A stretch of DNA of 64,000 nt. It comes from Chryseobacterium rhizosphaerae (GTDB lineage: Bacteria; Bacteroidota; Bacteroidia; Flavobacteriales; Weeksellaceae). Of the stretch, positions 18,520-27,476 are shown one piece after another; position 1 is the first letter of the stretch; every line of letters begins with the position of its first letter. The notes beneath the pieces were generated by a model that was given only the letters and a program-made list of their open reading frames with translations, was not told the origin of the DNA and did no database searches. Location of the stretch: assembly GCF_003385455.1 (NCBI RefSeq), contig NZ_QNUF01000012.1, positions 62,001-126,000 of the forward strand. The letters run 5' to 3'. The position numbers were made by a program, and so were the translations under genes.

Positions 18520-19173
18520 TTAAAAAACATAGCCTACAGATATTCCAAGATTGGAATTATATATTTTAGGGGCATCCTGAAAATTCAAAGAATTGGAAGC
18601 ATATACTGCAGTGCTTTTATAAATTTTTGTCATTCCAAAGTAATATCCCACTGAGGCCAGATAATGTTTTGCAAAAATATACTGTGCTTTTACTTTTATT
18701 CCGGCATCAAATTGCTGCATATTATCCGGTTTTTGTTTCGTTGTCCCATTGATGCTCTGGTTATATTCAAGTTCCTTGTTGATTAAAATCCCAATTTCCG
18801 GTCCTAAAGAAACAGAAAGGTCATTTATAGGATGATAGCTGAACAATACGGGCAGTCTCAGATAATCTGCTTTTAATTTCCCACTTAATGAAAATGAGGA
18901 AGGGTTCATATCATTGAACTTATAAGGAATATTGGCATTAAAATCTGATCCCATCTGTGAATAGGCCAGTTCTACATCGATAGAAATTTTATCAGACAGA
19001 TAATTCCAGATAAAACCACCGGCATGAAATCCTGTTCTGGAAGAGAAACCGTCCGCATCAGAGCCTGAAAGACTGCTGATATTGACTCCTGCAAAAAGAC
19101 CGTATCTCTGTTTATGCTGGGCCTTCATTACCCCCACAGAAAGTAATACACTCAGTACAATTGTTTTTTTCAT
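18520..19173 (-). CDS. Outer-membrane beta-barrel protein, PorT/OmpW-like
   Basis: The 217-residue protein has a signal peptide (IVLSVLLSVGVMKAQ) followed by amphipathic strands: GLFAGVNISSLSG, TGFHAGGFIWNYLSDKISIDVELAYSQMG, LRLPVLFSYHP and GPEIGILINK. Its last strand ends NLGISVGYVF with a terminal Phe. It belongs to the outer-membrane beta-barrel (OMP_b-brl_2/PorT-like) group common in Bacteroidota. No specific function can be assigned. It is monocistronic. Confidence 0.75.
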   Translation of the reverse strand: MKKTIVLSVLLSVGVMKAQHKQRYGLFAGVNISSLSGSDADGFSSRTGFHAGGFIWNYLSDKISIDVELAYSQMGSDFNANIPYKFNDMNPSSFSLSGKLKADYLRLPVLFSYHPINDLSVSLGPEIGILINKELEYNQSINGTTKQKPDNMQQFDAGIKVKAQYIFAKHYLASVGYYFGMTKIYKSTAVYASNSLNFQDAPKIYNSNLGISVGYVF

Positions 19174-19334
19174 GGTATTTAGTTATTAGAAAATAAAAAT
19201 AAAAATATAAAAAACACACTGATTCACAATGATCTCCGGATAATTACTATCAACCCAGGAGCAATAATTCACTCTTCCTTAAAAATTAATCAAAGTTTAA
19301 CCTTATAAATAGAGTCAGAAACTTTACGAATTAT

Positions 19335-19342
19335 TATTTTTG
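19335..19342 (+). promoter_or_regulatory. Candidate -7 box TATTTTTG for ppk1
   Basis: All fixed positions of TAnnTTTG match. Transcription would begin near 19349, which argues for the ppk1 start at 19364 rather than the in-frame start at 19340. No clear -33 TTTG was found. Confidence 0.4.
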
Positions 19343-19363
19343 ATAAATTATATACATTTAAGA

Positions 19364-21436
19364 ATGTCATTACACTTTAATCCGCGAGATATTACATGGC
19401 TTGCCTTCAATGAAAGAGTTTTACAGGAGGCTATGGACGAGAAAGTCCCTCTTCATTTAAGAATACGTTTCCTCGGCATTTTTTCCAATAATCTGGATGA
19501 ATTTTTCAGAGTACGTGTTGCCGGATTAAAGCGTGCCATGGATTTTAAGGAAAAAGTGATTGCTGAATCTTTCTATCAGCCTCCTTCCAAAATTCTTCAG
19601 CACATTAACGACATTGTGATGAGACACCAGCTGAATTTTGATAAAACCTGGAAAAAAATCCAGGCAGAAATGGCTGACCATAAAGTTTTCATTAAGAATT
19701 CTAAAAATCTGACTGCCAAACAAAAGGAATTTGTCAGAAATTATTTTGATGAAGTGGTGGAATCTAATGTGATCCCTATCCTGCTTCATGAGAATACTCC
19801 CATGCCCTATCTAAGAGATAAAAGTCTTTATCTGGGTGTTGCGATGAGAAAAAAAGACTGGCAGTATTCCAGCAACTATGCCATTATTGAGATTCCTTCA
19901 CGATTTGTCGGAAGATTTGTACTGCTTCCTACTGAAGATCCGGAAGAGAAAAATGTAATGCTGCTGGAAGATGTCATCACCTTCAACTTACCCCATATTT
20001 TCTCTTATTTCGGGTATGACGAATTTGCAGCCAATGCTTTTAAAGTAACAAAAGATGCTGAACTGGATCTTGATAATGACATCCGTACCAACTTCGCAGA
20101 AAAAATAGAAAAAGGACTCAAAAACAGGAGAAAAGGAAAACCTACCCGTTTTGTATTTGATAAAGATATGGATAAGGCACTCCTGGAGCTCCTGATCAGA
20201 AAGCTTAACCTTACTAAAAAAGACAGTATTATTCCGGGAGGAAAAATCCATAACTTCAAACATTTCATGGACTTTCCCGATGTTTTTGAGACCTATGCAA
20301 GACCCGAGGAAAGAACTTCTTTCACCCATCAGGCTTTTGAACACGGTGAAAGGGTAACAGACGTCATTTTAAAAGAAGATATACTGCTTACTTTTCCTTA
20401 CCATAAATATAATCCGGTCATCGATCTTCTTCGTGAAGCAGCTATGGACCCGGATGTAAAATCTATACAGATCACAGCCTACCGTATGGCAAGCAGCTCA
20501 AAGATCATCAATGCGTTGATCTATGCCGCAAGAAATGGCAAAGAAGTAACCGTCATGCTGGAGCTTCAGGCAAGATTTGATGAAGAATCCAATCTGAAAT
20601 GGAAAGACATGCTGGAACCCGAAGGAATTACAGTACTGGTGGGACTTCCCAACAAAAAAGTGCATGCCAAACTTTGTGTGATCAAAAAAAGAGCCCATAA
20701 CAAAACCATTCAGTATGGATTTGTAAGCACCGGAAATTTCAACGAAAAAACAGCCAGAATCTATGGAGATCATCTGTTACTGACAGCTGACCGTGGCATT
20801 ATGGCAGACATCAATAAAGTCTTCAATGTCCTGAAAAAACCAAAAGATGATTATCTTCCGGTATTGAAAACCTGCAAAAACCTATTGGTTTGTCCACAAT
20901 TTATGCGTGAAAAAATCATTCACCATATTGATAAAGAAATTGAAGAGGCTAAAGCCGGAAGAAAAACCGAAATTATTGTTAAAGCCAATTCTCTAAGTGA
21001 CAGATCTTTAATTGAAAAACTTTATGAGGCCGCAAAAGCAGGAGTAATGACAAAGCTTATTGTAAGAGGAATCTACTGCGCCGTCAATCAAAAAGACTTT
21101 AAAGAAAAAATAAAAGCGATAAGTATCGTTGATGAATATCTGGAACATGCCAGGGTAATGTATTTTTACAATAAAGGCTCTGAGGACATCTACATCTCTT
21201 CTGCAGACTGGATGACCCGAAACCTCGATTACAGAATTGAGGCAGCAGCAAGAATTACAGATAAAAATCTAAAAAAAGAAATTAAAGATATTCTCGACAT
21301 TCAGCTCAGAGACAATGTAAAAGCCCGGATTTTAGATAAGAAACTGAGCAACGAATATGTAAGAAATGACAAGAAAGAATGTCGCTCTCAAATAGAAACC
21401 TATAAATATTTAAAAGCTAAAACCAACAAAAAATGA
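19364..21436 (+). CDS. ppk1: Polyphosphate kinase 1
   Basis: This 690-residue enzyme makes inorganic polyphosphate from ATP. The N-terminal domain (NPRDITWLAFNERVLQEA) and the two PLD-like C-terminal domains are present. The autophosphorylated histidine is His434 in NKKVHAKLCVIKK, and the second catalytic histidine is His595 in DEYLEHARVMYFYN; both match their places in E. coli PPK1. The ATG at 19364 is chosen because MSLHFNPRDI is the usual family start. The end overlaps the exopolyphosphatase gene by 4 bp (ATGA), so the two are co-translated. Confidence 0.95.
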   Translation: MSLHFNPRDITWLAFNERVLQEAMDEKVPLHLRIRFLGIFSNNLDEFFRVRVAGLKRAMDFKEKVIAESFYQPPSKILQHINDIVMRHQLNFDKTWKKIQAEMADHKVFIKNSKNLTAKQKEFVRNYFDEVVESNVIPILLHENTPMPYLRDKSLYLGVAMRKKDWQYSSNYAIIEIPSRFVGRFVLLPTEDPEEKNVMLLEDVITFNLPHIFSYFGYDEFAANAFKVTKDAELDLDNDIRTNFAEKIEKGLKNRRKGKPTRFVFDKDMDKALLELLIRKLNLTKKDSIIPGGKIHNFKHFMDFPDVFETYARPEERTSFTHQAFEHGERVTDVILKEDILLTFPYHKYNPVIDLLREAAMDPDVKSIQITAYRMASSSKIINALIYAARNGKEVTVMLELQARFDEESNLKWKDMLEPEGITVLVGLPNKKVHAKLCVIKKRAHNKTIQYGFVSTGNFNEKTARIYGDHLLLTADRGIMADINKVFNVLKKPKDDYLPVLKTCKNLLVCPQFMREKIIHHIDKEIEEAKAGRKTEIIVKANSLSDRSLIEKLYEAAKAGVMTKLIVRGIYCAVNQKDFKEKIKAISIVDEYLEHARVMYFYNKGSEDIYISSADWMTRNLDYRIEAAARITDKNLKKEIKDILDIQLRDNVKARILDKKLSNEYVRNDKKECRSQIETYKYLKAKTNKK

Positions 21437-22317
21437 AGATCGCAGCGATAGACATAGGAAGTAACGCAGCCAGACTTCTTATTAATGAAGTAAAAATAAA
21501 TAATAGAAAACCTGAATTCATTAAACTCAACCTCTTAAGAATCCCTCTGAGGCTGGGAATGGATGTGTTCACCATTGGAAAAATAGGCAGCGAAAGAGAA
21601 AAAATGGTCATCGATTCCATGAAGATCTTTAGCGACCTCATGAAGATCTATAAAGTAGACCATTACAGGGCTTGTGCTACAAGTGCCATGCGTGATGCGG
21701 CAAACGGTGATGAAATCATCAGACAGGTGCAGGAGACATCCGGAATCAATATAGAAATTATCTCCGGAGATGAAGAGGCTACCCTGATCTATGAAAACCA
21801 CGTAGCTGAAGGTCTCGACAAAGATTTTGCTTATTTATACATCGATGTAGGTGGAGGTTCTACAGAACTTACCTTCTACGAAAACGGTAAAATGCTCTAC
21901 GAAAGATCCTTTAATATCGGAACCATCCGTCTGCTTAATGACCTTGTCACGGCAGACAACTGGAAAGAGATGAAAGAAGAGATCAAAAAAAATATTGTCA
22001 GTAAAAAACCTATTGTTGCTATAGGTTCTGGAGGAAATATCAACAAGATTTTCTCCATGAGCAAAACAAAAGAAGGCAAACCAATGTCTTTATCTCATCT
22101 TAAAAAGGTATATAAGGAATTTAATGAACTTTCAGTAGAAGAAAGGATGACAAACTATAGCCTGAGAGAAGACCGAGCAGATGTTTTAGTTCCTGCCTTA
22201 CGCATTTTCAACAATGTAATGTCATGGTCGGATATCAACAGGATTTTCGTTCCTAAGATCTCTGTGGCAGATGGATTGATCCAGAATATTTACAGTCAGC
22301 TACACCATAAAGAATAA
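21433..22317 (+). CDS. ppx: Ppx/GppA phosphatase family protein
   Basis: The 294-residue protein has the ASKHA phosphatase signatures: AAIDIGSNAARLLINEV at the N-terminus and LYIDVGGGSTELTFYENG near residue 135, with the catalytic Glu of the family near 115 in SGDEEATLIYENHVAEG. It degrades polyphosphate or cleaves pppGpp; at about 300 residues it is the short two-domain form without the HD domain of E. coli Ppx. The 4-bp overlap with ppk1 puts polymer synthesis and breakdown in one transcript. Confidence 0.9.
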   Translation: MKIAAIDIGSNAARLLINEVKINNRKPEFIKLNLLRIPLRLGMDVFTIGKIGSEREKMVIDSMKIFSDLMKIYKVDHYRACATSAMRDAANGDEIIRQVQETSGINIEIISGDEEATLIYENHVAEGLDKDFAYLYIDVGGGSTELTFYENGKMLYERSFNIGTIRLLNDLVTADNWKEMKEEIKKNIVSKKPIVAIGSGGNINKIFSMSKTKEGKPMSLSHLKKVYKEFNELSVEERMTNYSLREDRADVLVPALRIFNNVMSWSDINRIFVPKISVADGLIQNIYSQLHHKE

Positions 22318-22337
22318 TTTTTACAATATTATATTTG

Positions 22338-22373
22338 AAAACCGGGCCGTATTGGTCCGGTTTTTCTTTTTTT
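22338..22373 (+). terminator. Terminator of the ppk1-ppx operon
   Basis: AAAACCGGGCC (22338-22348) pairs with GGTCCGGTTTT (22354-22364), with one G:T, a 5-base loop and a long T-rich tail. Confidence 0.85.
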
Positions 22374-22493
22374 GAAGCTATTCCTGCTTTCCGCTGTATC
22401 TTTTTCTACAGCCACTTTTAAAAGCCATTCCGGAAAAAGGATGTCGCTGCAATCAGGGCTATGAAATTCTCATTCATCATCTAAAATTTAAGT

Positions 22494-22548
22494 TTGGGCT
22501 AAAGCCCAATGAATTGTATTTATCTATGAAAGCGGACTAAAGTCCGCT
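22494..22548. repeat. Two CTAAAG-centred palindromes
   Basis: TTGGGCT-AA-AGCCCAA (22494-22509) and AGCGGACT-AA-AGTCCGCT (22531-22548) are perfect hairpins with the same centre. Related elements occur at 56714-56723 and 59211-59230. The second copy and the 56714 copy are both followed by CCTATTGA or CTATTGA. Confidence 0.65.
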
Positions 22549-22566
22549 CCTATTGAATTTTAATAT

Positions 22567-22620
22567 CTTTATTCTTTATTCTTTATTCTTTATTCTTTAT
22601 TCTTTATTCTTTATTCTTTA
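22567..22620. repeat. 7-bp tandem repeat (CTTTATT), about 7.7 copies
   Basis: The C of the unit recurs exactly every 7 bases from 22567 to 22616 with no mismatch in 54 bp. It ends 72 bp before the SDR gene start. Confidence 0.95.
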
Positions 22621-22692
22621 AACAAAAAAAAATCCCTAACTTTAAAGTAAACCCGATCCCTCATCCGTCATACAACTATCAATAGCAAAACA

Positions 22693-23346
22693 ATGAACCC
22701 AATCAAAATAATTCTTACAGGAGCTACCGGAATGGTAGGTGAAGGTGTTTTACTGGAATGCCTGGAAAACCCGAATGTTTCTGAAATACTAAGCATAAGC
22801 AGAAAACCTTCCGGAAAAAAGCATTCAAAACTAAAGGAATATCTTGTTTCTGACTTTTTGTCAATACATATCGATGATGAAAACCTGAAAGGCTATGATG
22901 CCTGTTTTTTCTGTGCCGGGATCAGCAGTGTCGGGATGAATGAGGAAGACTATACTAAAATTACTTACGATACCACTCTGCATTTGGCAAAAGCTGTTCT
23001 GAATCAGAATCCAGAAATGGTCTTCACCTATGTTTCAGGAGCTCAGACTGATAGCACGGAAAGTGGAAAGCTAATGTGGGCAAGAGTGAAGGGGAAAACA
23101 GAAAACGCTTTAAAAAAGATGAATTTCAAAAGCGCTTATAATTTTCGTCCCGGATTTATGAAACCCGTTGAAGGTCAATTGAATGTAAAATGGTTTTTCA
23201 AACCTTTTATTTGGTTTTTTCCTATTTTTTTACCGTCAAAATCATTATCTTTACACGAAGTGGGGAAAGCTATGATCAATGCTGTACAAAAAGGATACCC
23301 AACTTCCACTTTAGAGATTAGAGATATTAAAAATTTAGCGATATGA
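22693..23346 (+). CDS. NAD(P)-binding SDR/epimerase-like protein
   Basis: The 217-residue protein opens with a Rossmann motif ILTGATGMVGEGVLLECL (residues about 6-23) and continues as an atypical short-chain dehydrogenase. DACFFCAGISSVG and VFTYVSGAQTDST fit the 'NAD(P)-binding/NmrA-like' group. A classic YxxxK catalytic pair is not evident, so it may bind cofactor without catalysis. A 54-bp tandem repeat lies upstream. Its stop overlaps the start of a 50-residue frame. Confidence 0.75.
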   Translation: MNPIKIILTGATGMVGEGVLLECLENPNVSEILSISRKPSGKKHSKLKEYLVSDFLSIHIDDENLKGYDACFFCAGISSVGMNEEDYTKITYDTTLHLAKAVLNQNPEMVFTYVSGAQTDSTESGKLMWARVKGKTENALKKMNFKSAYNFRPGFMKPVEGQLNVKWFFKPFIWFFPIFLPSKSLSLHEVGKAMINAVQKGYPTSTLEIRDIKNLAI

Positions 23347-23495
23347 GAGACATGTTAAAAAGAATTGTTCTGGTTATTTTTGTACTCTTGCTCCTGACTG
23401 CAGTTTCAGGATTTTTTTACATGCAGCAACACCCTCTGGAAGGAAACAAATCCGGATCTATTCTCAATTTTTCCGGTAAGTCTGTCAGTAAGTAA
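23343..23495 (+). CDS. Small single-helix membrane protein
   Basis: The frame overlaps the SDR gene by 4 bp (ATGA) and encodes 50 residues: MRDMLKR, a hydrophobic helix IVLVIFVLLLLTAVSGFF, then a polar tail. The overlap and a clear signal-anchor or inner-membrane helix make translation plausible. I recognise no family; it may help localise or modulate the SDR protein. Confidence 0.5.
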   Translation: MRDMLKRIVLVIFVLLLLTAVSGFFYMQQHPLEGNKSGSILNFSGKSVSK

Positions 23496-23628
23496 ATTCT
23501 ATAATCGGCTATCCTCTATTGCATATTGGGTATGGTATAAACCTGTTTTTTAAACATTTCTTAAAATTCCATTAAAATAGTTAACAAACATAAAGTTCAT
23601 TTTTGCATTTATCTAATAAAAGTAAAAA

Positions 23629-26600
23629 ATGATCAACAACTACCTATTAAAAGGATCTGTCATTGCCGCATTCTTTTTTCAGAGCGGACTTTTCGGGCAA
23701 ACCCTTATTCATTACTGGAATTTTAACAATAATGCTTCCACAGCTTCCATCACGACACCTACTTCTACACTTACTAATGGCTCACTGAATGTTTTAGCAG
23801 GTGGCAGCAGTATAATAGATTTTGCGAATGGTACAGGACAAAACTTCGATCCGGCTAATCTGAATGCCCGAAATGGAGATCCATCCGGAACCCATTTAAG
23901 ATTTAATAATCCTATTGGGGGTGCATTACAATTCAACCTTCCTACAACAGGCTATAATAATGTGAATATAAAATTCACGACAAGAAGATCAGGTCAGGGA
24001 GCAGGAACACAGGCATGGTCTTATTCTACTGATGGAACCACCTTTATCCCCTACCAGACTGTAAATCCTCAGGATATCAACCCACAACTCATTACCTTTG
24101 ACTTTTCGGCTGTAGCAGGAGCTTCCAATAACCCGAATTTTAAATTAAAAGTTGAATTTTCTGCAACAGGAGGAGGAACAGGTGGAAACAATCGCTTTGA
24201 TAATTTTACGGTAGATGCGACTTCAGCAGGAAGTGCTGACACTACTCCCCCCACCGTCACTTATTTTCCTATAAACAACACAAATAATGCTTCAACAACT
24301 GTCAACCCTACTATTTCTTTTAATGAAAATGTAAGATGGGCAGACAATTCCGCGATTAACGATTCTAATGCACAAAATCTGGTAGAGTTTCGTCTGGGAA
24401 ACTCTACTGGTACACAAGTTCCCTTTACTACAGCTTTCAGCAACAACATCATTACCGTCATCCCAACTTCCGGCTTAGTGCCGGGGCAGACTTATTATGT
24501 AGCTCTTAAACCCAATACAATTGAAGATTTCAGCGATAATGGAGTCACAGCAGTGACATCCAGTACATTTACAACAGCAGGAACTACAATTTCATTAGAT
24601 AAGAATTTCATTAAAGTCAATGAAAATATAGGAACCCTGGCCTTCAAAATTAACGTAGCCAATCCCTCAACGGCAACAGTTAATGTAGTGGTTAAACCTG
24701 CTCCATTCAGTACAGCAGACAGTAATGATTTTAGTTTAGCTAACCAGACCATTACTATTACGCCTTCCACAACAAGTTATACTGTCAATATTCCTATTAT
24801 TGATGATGCAACGGAAGAGCAGCAGGCAGAATATTTTGTGGTAAGTCTCGAAAACCCAACCGGAGCAACCATTTCGGGAGATAATTCTGCAACAGTTTAT
24901 ATTATAGACAATGATAAACCGGCCCCTGTTCCATCCAATCAGATCCAGCTGAATTATATCGGAAGTTTTGATCCTTCAGGAAATAATAACAGTTCCACAG
25001 AAATTGTAGTTCACGATCCTTCCACACAGCGTTTATTTACAATCAGCTCCATTACCGATGTATTTGATATTATTGATTTCAGTAATCCTAACATTCCATC
25101 GGTTATCAAAACAGTCAATATGGCTCCTTACGGCGGAATTACAAGTATCGCTGTGAAAAACGGAATCATAGCGGCAGCATCTCCAAACACCAATCCTCAA
25201 CAGAACGGTTCTGTAGTATTTTTTGATATTAACGGAAACTTTCTGAAACAGGTTACCGTAGGAGCTTTACCGGATATGATTACCTTCACTCCTGACGGTA
25301 CAAAAGTGATTACAGCCAATGAAGGAGAGCCAAACGATGCTTATACGATAGACCCTGAAGGTACTGTCAGCATCATTGATATATCAGGAGGAATCGGTAA
25401 CCTTACCCAAACTCATGTAGCTACTCTTAATTTTAACAGTTTTGATTCTCAGGTTTCAGCCTTAACAGCAACCGGATTAAGAAAAGTAAGAACCAATAAT
25501 ACCCTTTCTCAGGATTTAGAACCTGAATATGTCACCGTAAGTGCAGACAGCCAAAAGGCCTGGGTAACACTTCAGGAAAACAATGCTATTGCAGAAGTTG
25601 ACCTTACCACCAAATCCATTACAGGGATTTGGGGATTAGGTAAAAAGGACATGAGCCTACCGGGGAATGGCTTTGATGCCTCTGATAACAATGGAGAGGT
25701 ATTAATTGCCAACTGGCCTGTAAAAGCTTATTACACTCCTGATGCTGTACAAAACTATAAAGTAGGAAATACCCATTATATTGTAACAGCCAATGAAGGG
25801 GATGAGAAAGACCTTTCCGGATACAGCGAAAGAACCACTGTAGGTGCTAATAATTACACTTTAGATCCAACTGCTTTTCCTCAGTCAGCCATACTAAAAG
25901 CTTCTCATAATTTAGGGAGATTCAGAGTTTCATCGGCTACAGGGAATGCAGATGGAGATACAGATTTTGAGGAAATAGCAGCATTAGGAGCACGCTCATT
26001 CTCCATTTTCAATGCAGATACAAAACAAAGAGTCTATGACAGTGGAGACCAGTTTGAAAGATACATTGCAACCTATTATCCAATGCTTTTCAATGTGGAT
26101 AATGAATCCAATGCCATTAAAAACAGAAGCCGTGCAAAAGGTCCGGAGCCGGAAGGAGTTGCCTTAGGGACAATCAACGGACAAACCTTCGCTTTCATTA
26201 CCTTGGAAAGAACAGGAGGAGTAATGGTTTACAATATTACAGATCCTAACAATCCTACTTTTACAGATTATAAACATTCCCGTTCTACTTCTGCCTATGG
26301 TGGTGATAACGGACCTGAAGGTATTATTTATATCGCTCCTGAAAATACGACATCCCACAAAGGGTACGTCATTGTAGCCAATGAGATCAGTGGTACCTTA
26401 TCGATCTATGAGGTAGCCCAGGCTCCAACCCTGGGAACGGGCGAAATACAACCTGAAACTGCAACATTCAATGTATTCCCTAATCCTGTAAACAAAGGAA
26501 ATACCCTTTATTTTAACAGAAAACAGGATTATGAGCTGTATGATATGTCAGGAAAACTGATTGGAAAAGAAAAGAACGCTTTAACCATCAATACTTCCGG

Positions 26601-26667
26601 TCTTTCTACAGGAGTCTACCTTATGAAAACTTCAGAAGGACATCTTAAAAGAATTATTATTAAGTAA
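23629..26667 (+). CDS. Choice-of-anchor I family protein with T9SS sorting domain
   Basis: The 1012-residue secreted protein has a signal peptide (SVIAAFFFQSGLFGQ). Next come an N-terminal lectin-like beta domain (about 20-190), a bacterial Ig-like (SbsA/Big_5) domain (about 200-315, starting DTTPPTVTYFPIN), and a Calx-beta-like domain (about 316-430, ending ATVYIIDND). A large 'choice-of-anchor I' beta-propeller domain follows (about 440-930, with ANEGEPND, GLGKKDMSLPGNGFDASD and GPEPEGV motifs), then a C-terminal type IX sorting domain (last about 75 residues: FNVFPNPVNKGN to the basic end RIIIK). Such proteins are exported by T9SS and anchored to the surface or released. The propeller is related to phosphatase- or lactonase-like folds, but activity is unknown. 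Confidence 0.85.
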   Translation: MINNYLLKGSVIAAFFFQSGLFGQTLIHYWNFNNNASTASITTPTSTLTNGSLNVLAGGSSIIDFANGTGQNFDPANLNARNGDPSGTHLRFNNPIGGALQFNLPTTGYNNVNIKFTTRRSGQGAGTQAWSYSTDGTTFIPYQTVNPQDINPQLITFDFSAVAGASNNPNFKLKVEFSATGGGTGGNNRFDNFTVDATSAGSADTTPPTVTYFPINNTNNASTTVNPTISFNENVRWADNSAINDSNAQNLVEFRLGNSTGTQVPFTTAFSNNIITVIPTSGLVPGQTYYVALKPNTIEDFSDNGVTAVTSSTFTTAGTTISLDKNFIKVNENIGTLAFKINVANPSTATVNVVVKPAPFSTADSNDFSLANQTITITPSTTSYTVNIPIIDDATEEQQAEYFVVSLENPTGATISGDNSATVYIIDNDKPAPVPSNQIQLNYIGSFDPSGNNNSSTEIVVHDPSTQRLFTISSITDVFDIIDFSNPNIPSVIKTVNMAPYGGITSIAVKNGIIAAASPNTNPQQNGSVVFFDINGNFLKQVTVGALPDMITFTPDGTKVITANEGEPNDAYTIDPEGTVSIIDISGGIGNLTQTHVATLNFNSFDSQVSALTATGLRKVRTNNTLSQDLEPEYVTVSADSQKAWVTLQENNAIAEVDLTTKSITGIWGLGKKDMSLPGNGFDASDNNGEVLIANWPVKAYYTPDAVQNYKVGNTHYIVTANEGDEKDLSGYSERTTVGANNYTLDPTAFPQSAILKASHNLGRFRVSSATGNADGDTDFEEIAALGARSFSIFNADTKQRVYDSGDQFERYIATYYPMLFNVDNESNAIKNRSRAKGPEPEGVALGTINGQTFAFITLERTGGVMVYNITDPNNPTFTDYKHSRSTSAYGGDNGPEGIIYIAPENTTSHKGYVIVANEISGTLSIYEVAQAPTLGTGEIQPETATFNVFPNPVNKGNTLYFNRKQDYELYDMSGKLIGKEKNALTINTSGLSTGVYLMKTSEGHLKRIIIK

Positions 26668-26683
26668 TCTACAGATTTGATCG

Positions 26684-26711
26684 AAGCCTCTATTTTTAGA
26701 GGCTTTTTTGT
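26684..26711 (+). terminator. Terminator of the T9SS protein gene
   Basis: AAGCCTCTA (26684-26692) pairs with TAGAGGCTT (26697-26705) and is followed by TTTTG TTT. Confidence 0.85.
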
Positions 26712-26839
26712 TTATAATTTTAACTTAAAGAAGAGAGGTTTAAAATCTTAACAAGGATATCAAAGGATGTCGCCTAGGAATCTTCCCTTGACTTTTGAGA
26801 CAGATTCTCTTTACATCCAAAAAAAGCAATCATTTAACT

Positions 26840-26867
26840 TTTGATTAACAATCAGAAAATTATTTTG
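26840..26867 (+). promoter_or_regulatory. Candidate promoter for the DUF3060 gene
   Basis: A TTTG at 26840-26843 and TTATTTTG at 26860-26867 (one base off TAnnTTTG) are 16 bp apart, as in the better match at 47241. The start codon is 36 bp downstream. Confidence 0.4.
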
Positions 26868-26903
26868 TACTTATATTTACCTCTAACAAAAACCAAATTC
26901 AAT

Positions 26904-27293
26904 ATGAAAAGTATTAAAACAGCAGGTATTTTAGCTATCCTGTTACTAGGAACAGGTACTGCATTTTCTCAATCCAGAAAAACAGAATCCACGAAAGGGG
27001 TGGAACAGTCTAATGGTAAAACAATACAGGTAGATGGCGTTGGACATACCCTTAATTATACCCTTAATGGTGGAAATGTAGAGGTTTCTGGTGGTGATAA
27101 TACAGTAACAGTTAAAGGAAGCGCAAGAAAGGTTTCTGTTTCAGGAACCGGTAACAAAATATACATTGATAAAGTGGATAACGTTGCCATAGAAGGTGGC
27201 AACAATACAGTATACTACAGAACTTCCGGAACAAAATCAGGAAAGCCTAATGCCTCTCTTACAGGAGTGGGAAATAAGGTTGTGAAACAATAA
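26904..27293 (+). CDS. Exported DUF3060 protein
   Basis: The 129-residue protein starts MKSIKTAGILAILLLGTGTAFSQ, a clear signal peptide, which favours 26904 over an upstream in-frame start at 26841. The mature part is a short beta-solenoid-like repeat of G/N/V-rich strands (VDGVGHTLNYTLNGGNVEVSGG, DNTVTVKGSARKVSVSG, TGNKIYIDKVDNVAIEGG) typical of DUF3060. The function is unknown. It is monocistronic with its own terminator. Confidence 0.8.
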   Translation: MKSIKTAGILAILLLGTGTAFSQSRKTESTKGVEQSNGKTIQVDGVGHTLNYTLNGGNVEVSGGDNTVTVKGSARKVSVSGTGNKIYIDKVDNVAIEGGNNTVYYRTSGTKSGKPNASLTGVGNKVVKQ

Positions 27294-27330
27294 ATAATCG
27301 AACGGTATCACCATAACTAAACAATTAATT

Positions 27331-27360
27331 AAGGCTCAGAGATATCTTTGGGTCTTTTTT
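27331..27360 (+). terminator. Terminator of the DUF3060 gene
   Basis: AAGGCTCA (27331-27338) pairs with TGGGTCTT (27349-27356) using G:T pairs, followed by a T run. Confidence 0.6.
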
Positions 27361-27476
27361 AATGGTTGAAAACAATGATTATCCATAGAAATGAGACCTA
27401 TTTCCCGTAAAGTATAAACTTCTTCCATAATTCTATAATATCATCAACGCTAATCAGGCTAATTTTATCACGCGAA

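Larger units (their letters stand above)
22374..22692. other. Intergenic region with palindromes and tandem repeats
   Basis: This 319-bp region has no gene. It holds two short palindromes with a CTAAAG centre (22494-22509 and 22531-22548), a 7-bp tandem repeat (22567-22620) and a possible -7 box TAACTTTA at 22637-22644, one base off the consensus. Confidence 0.6.

Noticed and set aside
22567..22620. Possible CRISPR-like array because of regular spacing
   Set aside because: The units are 7 bp and contiguous with no spacers; it is a simple tandem repeat.
26841..26903. Longer start for the DUF3060 protein
   Set aside because: The ATG at 26904 gives a clean signal peptide; the upstream start overlaps the promoter-like boxes.
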